From NCBI RefSeq assembly GCF_000300005.1, contig NC_018691.1, positions 3,472,001 through 3,536,000 of the forward strand: DNA of 64,000 bases, given 5' to 3'. This document shows, piece by piece, positions 36,326 to 48,300 of this stretch (the stretch's first letter is position 1; the number at the start of each line of letters is the position of its first letter). The notes beneath the pieces were generated by a model that did no database searches, was not told where the DNA came from, and was given only the letters and a program-made list of their open reading frames with translations. The translations under genes were made by a program, and so were the position numbers. The DNA comes from Alloalcanivorax dieselolei B5 (GTDB taxonomy: Bacteria > Pseudomonadota > Gammaproteobacteria > Pseudomonadales > Alcanivoracaceae).

Positions 36326-39300
36326 TCAAAGGGATTGCTGATCGTCGTCCAACCGTGCCTGCTCGTCTTTCGTCAGCCGCCGCTTTTGCGCCGTACTCAA
36401 CTTACCAACACCAATCACCTGCAGAGGGCTGGCGTCGTCGTAGTCCTGCCGCGAAGCAGGCGCCCTTGCGGCTCCTGTTGCCGGCGCCAAACCTTCATCG
36501 CCATAGCCAAGGATTTCCACATTAATAATCGAGGGCTGCCGTTGCCGCTGGCGCCGCCCCACCTGCTCCGCCGCCTGCACCGCGCTGGAGGCGGCGTTGC
36601 TGGCGCTGGTCAGGGCGCCCACGTTCACCGCCGCCACCGCCGGCAAGCCGGTGGAATCCCCTTGCACCTGGATGTTCTCCGCGTTCACCACCTGCAGCGC
36701 GGCGATATTGACGTTACCGGAGACACGGATGCCTGCCTCGCCAGCGTCAATCACGCCCAGCGGTGCAATCAGATCAATGTCTCCTGGCGGCACTTCCGGA
36801 ATCGGTGCCAGGGTGGCGATCCCCGCGCCGGTGCTGGGCACGGATGGTGACAACGTCACATTACCCAGATCGTCATAAGTACGGCGCGGCGGTGTGTAAA
36901 CCAACGTGGTCTTGGCACCGCGGCCGGCGTTGATGTCGCCGGCGTTGGACCAGGCGAAGATGTCGCCGCCGTAGGTGGTCATGATGCGGGAGAGGCCCAG
37001 CGCGATATCGCCCTGGCTGAACAGCTGAATATCCCCACTGCCCTGGGTTAGGATGCCGTTGTCTCCTTCCAGGGGACGCACCGCTTCCGAGCCAATGATC
37101 AAGTCGCCGCCCGGTACCAACATTTGGATGGTCCCACCACCCTCGGTGCGCAGGAGACCAGAGCGCTCGATAACGTTTCCGTTAATAGCGTCCGTTTCCT
37201 GAGTAGTGAACATGGTGAAGTCGCCGTCATAGCCCGAGGTGCCGGCCTCGCTGTCCATCTCCGGCAACAGCGTCTCGATCATGCGGCGGCCACGCAGATA
37301 ACTGCCGTAGCGGGGACCATCCGCCTCATTGAATTCCCGACCGCCTTCGCGTAACTCGGCGTAGTACACCTCCCTCAGGAAGATGCGCTGCTGCTCTGGC
37401 GCCAGGGACTGGAAGTAGCTCAAAGCATCGGTGTCATTGAGCACCGCTTCGCCGTATCGGGACAACAGCCAGGTTTCCAGCTCTTCCTCGTAGGTTTTGG
37501 CCACCTTATCTGGTTGATCACCAAGCGGTTGATCCGGATCGGCCAGATTGGCAGGGTCCAGATAAGTGTCGATGAGCGCCTGGTAATCCGGGCCGGACTC
37601 GCCCATGCCCGCGTTCACCACGATATCAGCGCCACCGTTGTTAGCATCACGCGTTCCGTCGCTAAAGGGACCCACGCTACGCACCCAGCCCCGGTCGGCT
37701 TGGTAGACGTTGCGACCGGCGGTGAGTTCCAGGGTGCCCGGGCCTACTACCTGAGTATTGATATGAATCAGATCACGGCCAGCCTCGATGATGGAGACAT
37801 CCGTCGGGCTGTAATGTCCCAGAGCGGAGTTTGCCAGCCCTGCGCCCCCACCGCCGTACTCAACGATATCCCGACCAGCGCGCACATGCGCGGGGCGACC
37901 GGCCCGATTTTGCAGAGAGCCAGAGGTACCAACCACACCATAATAGCCGTAATACAGCTGATAAATATCGCCTTCCAGCGCGTAAAAGCGGGCCGGGGCC
38001 ACCTCCAAGCCGGATAGCGACGCATCATAGACCGTAGACAAGCCCAGCGTGTAGATGGACTCCCGGGCCAGAATTTCCAGCCAGCCGTTGGACGACACGT
38101 CCGTGGTCAAGTTGACCTGGTTGGGCGAATTGCCGTTGCCGTATACAGAACCGCCGGCGGCCACCGCGCTGAAACGGGCAGGCAGGCTACCGGACCCCGA
38201 GCCGCCACCGACGCCAATATCACCGCCCGTACTGAACACAAGCGCTTCGGTGTGATCGGTCCGCAGCACCACCCCATTGGTAGAGGGATCCTGCACATTG
38301 ACCAGAGCATCTCCTTGCGTATGGAGGGTAGCCTGGGCATCGCCCAGCACCAGCCTCAGGCCACCAAAGGTCCGTTTGTTCACCAGCAGCAGTTCATCAT
38401 CCGGACGTGGATCAGTGTTGGTCTCGGCCACCTTATAGGTTTGCCATAGATCCCCCAGGGCCTGGGCCCGCACCTGGACGTCACCACGTAGGTTGGCTAT
38501 GCCGCCCTGATCCAGGGAAGAGGCGAGGAAGACCGGATCTAGGGTGCCGGTCACATCCAGCTTAAGGTCGCCACCGCCGTAGGTATGGCGTTGCCCCTCG
38601 CCATCCACCCAGCCGGCGCCGCCGACCATCAGGAAGACACCGCCCAGGACTTGACCGTCGGAGGTACGGGTGTGGGCACCGACATCACCGCCAGCGGTCA
38701 CCGTCAGGTTGCCGCCCCCCAGGGTGCCGATGCCGTCGAAGCCCATCAGGTCCAGATATCGATTGCTGCCAGAACCGGCCAAGCCATAGTTACCGGGGTT
38801 GATGCCCCATACTTGCTGGTTTCCGGTTTCAGTGTTCGAGGCAGCCCATAGCCAGTGATCGGTCTCACCATTGGATTCATACCCCTGGATATCACGGCCC
38901 ACTTGCAGCAGAACATTACCGCCGCCGGTATTGATCAGCGCGGTGGCCGCCGCCGCGGCATCCTCATACAAGGCATAATCGGTGTTGAGGACGGTACCGT
39001 CCTCGGTACGCTCAGCCCCAAGCGCCGGCGCCCCTTCCACCGCCGTACCCCCCGTGTAAATGCTGAACCGGGAATTCTGGAGGTAGTCGCGACTGGCGAT
39101 CAGTTCCAGATCGCCCGTGCCGGTGCGGATCACACTCAGCCCCTCCCGAACTACATCCGCATCCAGCCCTTTATAGGTAACGACCTTATAGTCATTGTCG
39201 AGGATCAGATCCCCTCCGGCTGTCAAAACCTGGGTTGAGCGACTGCTGGCGGAGGCCAGATCGGCACCGGAGACAAGCCGCAGATCCCAGCTTTCCGAGC

Positions 39301-42300
39301 CCTCATTCATGGCGGATGCCATGGGCCAGATCGGCTGTTCGAACTCCTCACCTTTAAAGCTGGAAATGCCGAAGCCCTTCGGCAGTACGAAACCCGTCTC
39401 CAACTGGAGATCTTCCCCATATTCCTTTGCATCTATTACGTTAATGCCTCGAAGATCTGTTCCTGCTGGTATGAGTGAGGGCCTAAAACTCATTGCTACG
39501 TTAAACGCACTGCCTTGGAATATCGTTGTGCCGGCTGGAAGTGATACGAACCCGACGGTGGTGCCGGCCGGAACAAGCCCGGGTCCATAAGTTGTCCCTG
39601 GTCGTGCAAGATCATTGATCTGTACAGGCAATATGATATCCGCGGGAAGTGTCGCGCCAAAAGGCAGAGATACAGGACTCGATAATTCACCGTCGAACGG
39701 TATCGAAACGCCTGGAGAGACCTGGATCAACGTTTCCGTCAGATCGAAAGGCAACAGATATGGACTCCCTGAACTATGAACACTGCCCAGACTCCATCCC
39801 GATCTCAGCGTTAGGTTTTCCTCAAGCTCAAAGTCTTGCGTCAACTGCCCAGCACCATTCAACAACCCCGGATCCAACTCAAAATCCAATGTATAACTGC
39901 TGTCGGGGGTATTAGGTGGCAGCTTGAAGCCATCGGTGACACTGCCATTCACCTCCAGATTGCCCCCGGCGCGCATCACGAACACACCAGCGGTACCGCT
40001 GCCGTGCACGGCCTCATCCACATCCGGCCCATAGCGATAGCCGGAGAAGTCCAGATCACCATCGATACGCAGATTGCCGTCCTCGGTGGCGGAGACGATC
40101 TCCACACCGGGACGCAGGGAGAACGCCTCACCAGCGGCGTCTTTCAGGCTTGCCAAGCGCTGTTGCAACTCGTCGTTGGCCAGGGCCGCGTTGATGAAGT
40201 CCTTGCTATGCTCATGGACACCATCAAGACCATCCCAATGCGGATTTTCTTCCTCACCTTCAGGCACCCTCTCTTTCGTTTTATCCAACCAATCCTGGTC
40301 GACAACCTGGGTGTTTTTGTTCTCAGGATCATCCGGGGCGTCATCGTAGGTCCAGAATCCGTTCACCGACACCCGCTTGGCACCGTTCACCGTCAGGTTG
40401 TCACCGGCATCCACCGCTACGTCATTACCCGTTGCCGATGTTTCAGAGGGATCGCCCAGGCGGCGGGCATTCAGATCGATGGTGCCACGGGCTTCACCGC
40501 CCGCGCTCACATCCAACGTCACGTTATCACCCAGCACCAGACGGCCATCCCGGCTGGTCAGGTTGATAATGGCCCGGTTGCTGCCCTCGATGGGATCGCC
40601 ATAGCTATCCAGTTTGAGTTGCTCGCCACTGGCGTCCAGGGTCGCGCCGTCCTCCACCCGTAGATCATTGGCGGCGGCCAGGTAGATACTGCCGGCGTAG
40701 TCGCCACCGGCGCGCAGATTGCCGTCGACGATCAGGTCGCCGCCGTTGGCCGTGGCCTCGATATGTTGTGCGCGGACTTCCTCGCCCAGGGTCAGATCAC
40801 CCTCGTTGGTCTCGAAGCCGCGCAGGTAGTCGAAGCCGCCGTCGGTGAGGCGTTGGTTGAGGGCGACGAAACCGGGCAGGGTATTGGCCTTGATGCGGAT
40901 GGTGCCGCCTTCGCCCTCCCCTTCCGGATCCTCCTCGGGGTTACGGGCGACCAGCTCACCAGCCAGGTCCACGGTCCCGTTGGCGGCGGTGGCTTCCAGC
41001 TTGCCGGCATCGCTGTATGGTGCGGACACATCAATACGGGAGCCGGCGGCCTGCTGAATATTGCCTTCAGCGCTTTCCAGGCTGACCGCGCCGCCGAAGC
41101 TGTATCGGGTGACATCGAAGAAGTCCACCGCCCGGCCGGCCACGTTGATCAGGCTGCCATCGGCCAGCAGCAGATCGTCAGTGGACTCGATGGCCACCTT
41201 GCCGCTGGGGGCGATAATGCTGCCCTCGACACGGACACTGTTGCCTTCCAAGGTCAGTTGCGCGCCCAAATCCAGATCCACCGAGTCCACAGCGGCGGCA
41301 TTGTCGGGTCGGCTCACCAGCAGATTACCGCCGGTACGGTAGGCCATTTCGGAGCCGGCCTGGCCGGTGAGCACCGGGGCGCTCAGGGTCAGGTTGCCGC
41401 CGCTAAATACATCGCCGTTTTGCTGCTGATAAACGGATAACTCACCGTACAGTTCACTGGTGATGCGCTCATTGGCCTGGAAGGTGACGTCGCCAAAGCC
41501 CAGCATCAGGCGTTCCAGGGTGGCGTTGGCGGTTTGATCACCGGCCAAACCGTTGAAGCCGAACAGCACCTCGTTGGCGTCCACCCGGAAAGCACCATTG
41601 CCTGTACCCGCCCCCCCGGCGATCACGTCGCCGGGGGCCACTGAGCCCATTTCCCAATCCGGTGTCCCTTCCCGGCCCGATGAGTAACCCAGCCCACTCC
41701 AGATAAACTGATCGGTGCGAATGGTCACCGTGTCATCGGCATCGCCAAGGCCGTAAATGGCCGGTCCGATAAAGCGCAGATTGGCCTGGGACTCACCACT
41801 GTCATCGTAGGTGTCCAGGGAGACCGAACCAATGAAATTGATGGAATCGGAAGCCTGCAGGCTGAGACTGTCTAGCTCACCCAGCGCCAAAAGGCCATCC
41901 AGCGTGCTCTGGTTCAATTGCCATCCACCGGAGAGCACCCCCTGGGCCTCAGCCGCCGCCAGGGCGGCGGCCTCGCCGATATTGACGTCCTCCATGGACA
42001 GCAGCAGATCGCTGGCGGCCAGGCTGATATCGCCGATCTCCAGGCCACCCGGGGCGGATAGGGCCAAGGTGCCCTCGCCGTACAAGCCGGCGCCGTCCTC
42101 GATACGGATGGTGCCGCTGCCGCTGGCGGCGCCGAACTGCATCCGGTCGTTGCTCACCGTCAACAGAGCGACATCGGCGACCGGGGAAATAAGAAAACCG
42201 TTGTCGGCGCTCCAGCCGGCCTGGCCCTGACCACGGCTGTCGAGCACCGCGCCGGACTCCACCACCACGGCACCCTGTCCCGACCCGCCAATCAGCAAGG

Positions 42301-45300
42301 AACCGGCCCGCAAGGTGGCGCCGGAACGAATCACCGTCTTGCCGGAGGCGCTTAGCCCGCTTGCATCCCTATTAACACCAACCCCCAGCACAGTGGCGCC
42401 GAGATGGTTCAGATCCTCGTCCAGAAAGGTGATGTAACCGCTGTCCTCCTCGTCACGCTCGCTTGTGGCGGCCACCACTTCCAGATCCTTGCCATACAGC
42501 GCCACCATACCGCCACGACCATCTTCCACCTGGGTGTTGCGCAATTCCCCGTTGAAGGAGAACACCCGGTCATCGCCGCTGGCGGCATAACGAAAATCAA
42601 AGCTGAGCGGCCGCACATCTTCCGGCAACAAGGGAGTCATTAGCCGGGTGTCGCCGAATTGCGCCAGCGTGTTCGTCACCCATTCGCTCAAGGTGGTTTC
42701 GTTGTAGTCCCCATAGCGGCGCACGGTGTCGCCGGACATGACCGTGGCCCACAGAGGCGCCGAATCCGAGACCCCGCTCAGGCCGTTGACCGTGTTCACC
42801 GGAGCGCGATACAGACCCGCTGCCGGGCTGGCCACGATGCCCGTATCATACCGGGCCGTGTCGCCGCCCAACTCCACCCGGTAACCGCCAGGCATCAGGG
42901 CGTATTCCGCCGGCAACAGGGTATAGGTGCCCGCCGGCAGGCCGGGCACGCCGTCACCGATGGTGATCCGTTGCCCGACTTTGGAATGGCTTGCCAACGC
43001 CGGGTCGAGAGGCGCCTGGCTGTCGCTCAAGCCGGGTACGATGGCGTAGACCTGGGCATCGGCGTCACCGGCATGCCAGGGGGCGGCATTGGCCAGGGCG
43101 GTATTGAGGATATCCACGGAACCGCCGCGCCCCGTGGTGAACCCCACGCCGCGCAGCTCGCCGCCGGCGCTGACATCGATCACCGCGCCGTCCTCGGCTT
43201 CGAAAGTAGCGGTGGCGAAATGGATGCCCGTGGCGGTGCGCTGATTCTGTTCGGTTCCCCTGAGCCCCACTTGGTCATAGCGAACTTCGGTGCCATTGTA
43301 ATAATAACTCTCCCCTTCCAGATAGCCGTAGGGCAGCACCAGACCAGCCGCGCTCACCGAAGTCAGGCTGCCTTGACGTAACAGCACGTTCATTTCCAGA
43401 TTACTAATGAATTGGGGCGTTATGCCTCCATAAAGGTCCGTGGGGTAATTTGTAAAGCCGCCCTGGTTCGCGTGAGGGTGCGAGAATGCGATGCCTCCCA
43501 GCGGAGCGTACAGCGCGCCCCCCTGATCGATGATGGGGGCCTCCATGGACAGGTAGCCATAGACGGAAAGCGGCGACCCCTGCTCCCTCGCCCGCGCCTC
43601 GTCGTAGTAGCGGAAACGCAGTACCGCATCCTCCAGCGGGCCACCGTTGATGCCGGCATCACCAAGCCCCACCCGGATGCGGTTACCACTATGGGTGGTG
43701 GGGTACAGGCGTTGGCTGATGAAGGTCAGCGCTTCCGTCGCCATTAGATCGGCACCGGTGAGGCGGATATCCCCGGTGCTGGTCAGGGTGATATCGGCGA
43801 AGCCCGGCAATTCCACCGGGGCGGCGCCATTGGGGGTGTCATGGCTGCCCCGGGCGCCGAAGGTCAGTACCCCTTCACCGAGATCAATCAGCGCCGCCTC
43901 CACGCTCAGTTGGCTGTCGCCCTCCGCGAGCGGCGCGTTGTTGTCGAATCGGAGATAAGGATTGACACCGGGATCATCACCGCTTCCAGAGCGAGGGAGA
44001 CTCACCTGCCCCGCCAGATGCACATGGGCGGCGGCCAACCGCACTTGCCTGGCGGTATGATCGGGGGTGGCCAGGGTGACGGCGGTGAGCGACAGGCTGC
44101 CGCCCAGTGCCAAGTCCACGTCGCCATCGAACAAAATAGCGTCCCGGGCCCACAGGCTTAGATGGTCGATGCCCGAATCCTGCAAAGCGTCAACGGAGAA
44201 GCGGGCCTGGCCATAGGCCAGATTTTCATCGTCGTAACCAGAGCCGGTATCCGCCTGGGTGAGGGTGATATTGCGCAGCACCGAAGCCTCTTCGGTGGCT
44301 TGAGAGGCGGTGGTCAGCGTACCTTCCAGCAGCACCTCCAGACCGCCCCCCGATGCGTTCGCGCCACCGGCTTCGGCCCGCAGTTCACCATCGAAATAGA
44401 TCCCGGAATTGGAGCGCATGGCCAGGGAGCCGCCGTCGCTGGCCACCATGGTAGGGGCGCCCTGTCCCAGATCCAGGCCGGCACTGGCGCCGGACACATC
44501 GATCAATGCGCCTTCACGCACCACCACGAAGAGATTGTTGGTATCGTACAGATTGGCATCGCCGAAGTCCTCGGGCGCCCCCGCCCCCAGTACCACCTCG
44601 CCGCCATCCAGCACGACTCCATAGTTGCGATCCCGGGCATCCGTAGCCGTATAAGCCAAGCCAGAGGCATCCAACACCGCGTTCTCACCGATCTCGATCC
44701 GATCTTCTGGTCCGCTCGCAGGTCCAATGGTCAGGAAGGAAGAGACCACCTGGATGATACCGCTTTGTGCCCGCAGTATTCCGTCCACAGTCAGCCGATT
44801 ACGGCCGGAAAGCAACAGCGACTGGCCCGGGTCCACCTCCAGGCGAGCGCCCTCTGCCACCGTGATGGCCCCGCCCAGGCCATTGAGATCGGAGCGCAGG
44901 GCAAGGCTGGCGCCGCCGCGTTGTTCCAGCTCTCCGTCCAGAGGGCGTTCCAGGAACAGCTCCGGCTGCCAGGTTTCCAACGCCTCGTCATAGGCGGAGG
45001 TCTGGAAAGCGCCCTCGGCCAGACGCAACACCAGCATGGTGACGTCAATCTCGGTCTCTTCGCTAACCAACACCCCTTGATGCCCGTTGATATCGTAGCT
45101 GGAGAAGCCACGCTGGAAATCGGCTTCGTTCAGCACCAGCACTTCCTTTACCCGGACATTTGAGGGCAAGCTCGTACCACGCGCCAGGACGGAACCAGCC
45201 TCAATAGTGATGTCAAACGGCGCAGGCGATCCGGCGTCAACCACCGATGCACTGGGCACCAGCGGTACACCATTGGGGAACACGTCCGCCGGTACCACGT

Positions 45301-48300
45301 AATCCGCAGCCCACGCCCCAAGATTTGATGGGGTTTTGGCGATAATCGAAGAGCCCGCCGGCACGATAGCCCCAGAGTATGCCACCTGATACCCTCCCGT
45401 AGGAGATTGGTAGGTAACATAGAAAGTACCGTGTTCCGCGTCGGGAACGACCCAATCCGCCCCGGTGACGAGAGGATCCGACATGGACACCCCAAGCTCA
45501 CCATCTCCGACCGGCTCTCCCGGCGCCGCCGATGTCCTCTCGTAACTATAATCCAGAGGCAGTGGCTGCCCTTCCCGGACCACCAGGTCCTCTATCAGCG
45601 TCAGGTCCACGGGCGCGGTTTCGCCGGCCTGTAGTACACCATTGGTCTCCAGGCCCCCGTCGCCAATCACCACGGCCTGGCCGGTCTCCAATATCAGCTC
45701 GCCACCGCCAGCAACCCCATAGCTGCGCAGTTCTCCATCCAGGGCCAGTGTGCCGCCACCGGGGCTGGCTGAACCGGAACTCGTGGTGAGGGGTACATTC
45801 GCCCCAAGCGTGATATCACCGCCACGCCCTCCCAGAAGTTCTCCATCCGCCTTCAAGGCGGCCCCGGAAGACACATCAACCAGGCTGCCTTCCGCCAGCG
45901 TCACATCCTGGGTGCCTTCGATGGTGACATCGCCGCCATCCACATAGGCCTGCTTCCAGTTCTGACTTTCCTCAATCAGCGCGTTGTTCCACAGACCACG
46001 GGCGTCCAGCTGGCCGTTTTCGGTCAGACGTAATTCGCTGTTTCCATCCTCATCCGTGAAAGCGATTCGGGTCGCTGAGTTGACGCCTTCCGGCGTCAGC
46101 ATGTTGGTCAACGTGATGTCCCCGCCCCGGGCGGTGACGGCGGCATCCACCGCCACCTGTCCGGACACCAGACGCAACCGGCCACCCTCGGCCAGCGTCA
46201 AATCATTCTCCACCGAGATGCTGCCGCCGGACACCAGATCCAGGCCACCGAGGCGTTGCTCATTCAAACGACCGGCGTCCAGCCAAACGGTGTTGAGCCG
46301 TTCGCTGAGGTCGGATTCCAGGGTGAGCTGTTCGCTGATGTCGTCGAAATCGCCGATGCGAATGTCGCTGTCGTAGGCGTTTTCCAGGCCGTACTGGCCA
46401 TATTGCCCCACCGCCAGGCGGCCGCGGCGGGCCACCCGGTTCTGCGCTTGCTGGTAGCTGTCCCGCCCGGCGTCCTGGGCCTGGTTCTGGCGCTCGCCCT
46501 GGAACACTTCGGCAACGATGTCGCCCTCCAGCACGGCGGTGGGGGCGTTGATGATCAGGGTGCCGGCGTCACGGCCCACGGTGTAGCCGTTTTCCAACTG
46601 ACGTGGCGGCGCGATCAGCGGGCTGCGCCAGGCGTCGGTCTGGCCCCAGCGCTCGCTGACCCGTTCATAGCCTTGGTACAGGCCGGTGTAGAGCATGCTC
46701 GCCGGGGCGTTGGAGGCGTCGTAAAGTTTGCCGTCGGCGCCTTTAAGCCAGGTTTTGGCGACGTAGCCGGTCTGCACATCAAGGGTACCGCCGGACAGGT
46801 TCACCGACGAGCCGGTCTGGGTAACCACTTCACTGCCGCCGAGCAGCACGGTGCCGCCCGCCGCCGACCATTCCCCGATACCGTGGCCCTGGGTATCCAG
46901 GTAGCCGCTCACTTCCAGCAGGCCGCCGGCGGTGTACCAGCGGTCCTCCGTATAGCCGCCGGTACCGGCGGGCACGAAGATCAGGTTGCGGCGGTCGACC
47001 CAGACATCACCGTTATTAAGCCCGCCGTTATCGCGGTTGTCCGGCGAGTCCCGTTGATCATTGCCCTGCACGTTGATCAGGACGTTGTTGGATTCCATCG
47101 CCACTTTCACGCCCACGGAACCAGACACATCCAGCTCCGATCCCGCGTTCAGGTGGGTGCGGCGGCCGGCGTCCACGGCGATCTGGCCGCCGGTGGCCAG
47201 GGTCAGGGAATCCTGCTCGAACACCACGTCGCCGCCGGAGACGATTTCCACCCGGGACTGGTCGCGGCGGTCGGACATCAGGCCGATGTTGTCAAAGGCG
47301 CCGGTGATCATGTCATCGCGCAAGGCGTCCATCTCGGCGGACTGCCTGATCAGGGTGTCGCGCTGATTGTCCAGGGCGGTCTCGCCATCGTCCTCAATCA
47401 CCACCGTGGTCACTGCGCCGTTGCCCAGGGTCACCTTGCCTTCGGCGTCGCTGGCCGAGTTGAGCAGATGAACGGTACCCCGGGTGTTCACCGTGGTGGT
47501 GGCCATGGCCACGCCCTGTTGGCGCACGTCATGACCGGTGAGGGTGATGTCCCCTTCCCGCGCCACGATCAGGCCTTCATTGGTGACGGTGCCGGCGTCG
47601 CTGCCGGCTTCCCAGGTGCTGGCCACTTCGTTGCCACGGGTGGTGGAGGCCTGGTTGGCTTCGGTGCCCGCGCCCTTGCGGATGTAGAAATCCTCACCGG
47701 CGGCCAGGGTGGTCTGGCCCCGGCGGGTAGTGATTTCCCCGGCGTTGTTCACCTCCCGGCCCATCAGCAGCACATAGCCGCCGCCCTGGGTCACCGATTC
47801 CGGTTCGTGGGTGGTGATGCGGGCGCCGGCGTCCACCGTCACGTTGCCGGCGGCGTCGGTGAAGGTGGGCTGGGAGCCGTTGGTGTCGATGTACAGGCCG
47901 CGTTCGGTGAATTGTTCGTCGCTGATGTCGGCGGCGGCGGCCACCAGGTTGCGTACGTTGACCTGACTTGAGCCGCTGAACACCACACCGTTGCGGTTGA
48001 CGATCATCACCGTGCCGTCGCCCTGGATCCGGCCCTGGATCTGGCTGGGGCGAGCGTTCGGGTCGTTGACCCGGTTCAGCGCCGCCCAGTTGGCCTGCTG
48101 ATCGAAGTCCACGGTGGTGTCGCGGCCGACGTTGAAGGTCTCCCAGTTGAGGATGGCCTTGTCGGCGGTTTGTTCGATGCTGACGGTGGTGTGGCCGTCC
48201 TTGGTGGTCTGGGTCGGGTCCTTGGCGCCCCGCCAATCGGCGGTGTCCGGGTTCACATCGACCTTGAGGCCACCTTCACCGAGGCCGTTGGGAATGTTCG

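Noticed and set aside
36326-37400. CdiA-like contact-dependent inhibition toxin at the adhesin C-terminus
   Set aside because: No VENN motif, pretoxin domain or variable toxin tip; both C-termini share the same DUF3739-type ending.
38460-38520. RGD tripeptide in the first adhesin (another RGD in the second near 54640) as integrin-binding sites
   Set aside because: A tripeptide in about 4000 residues is expected by chance; context is not like the Bordetella RGD loop.
46256-47971. 571-codon plus-strand frame inside the first adhesin gene (and similar long frames at 40763-41440, 44162-45163, 59112-60275, 62703-63743)
   Set aside because: Antisense frames over high-GC repetitive coding DNA; no ribosome site, no domain, and composition mirrors the adhesin repeats.
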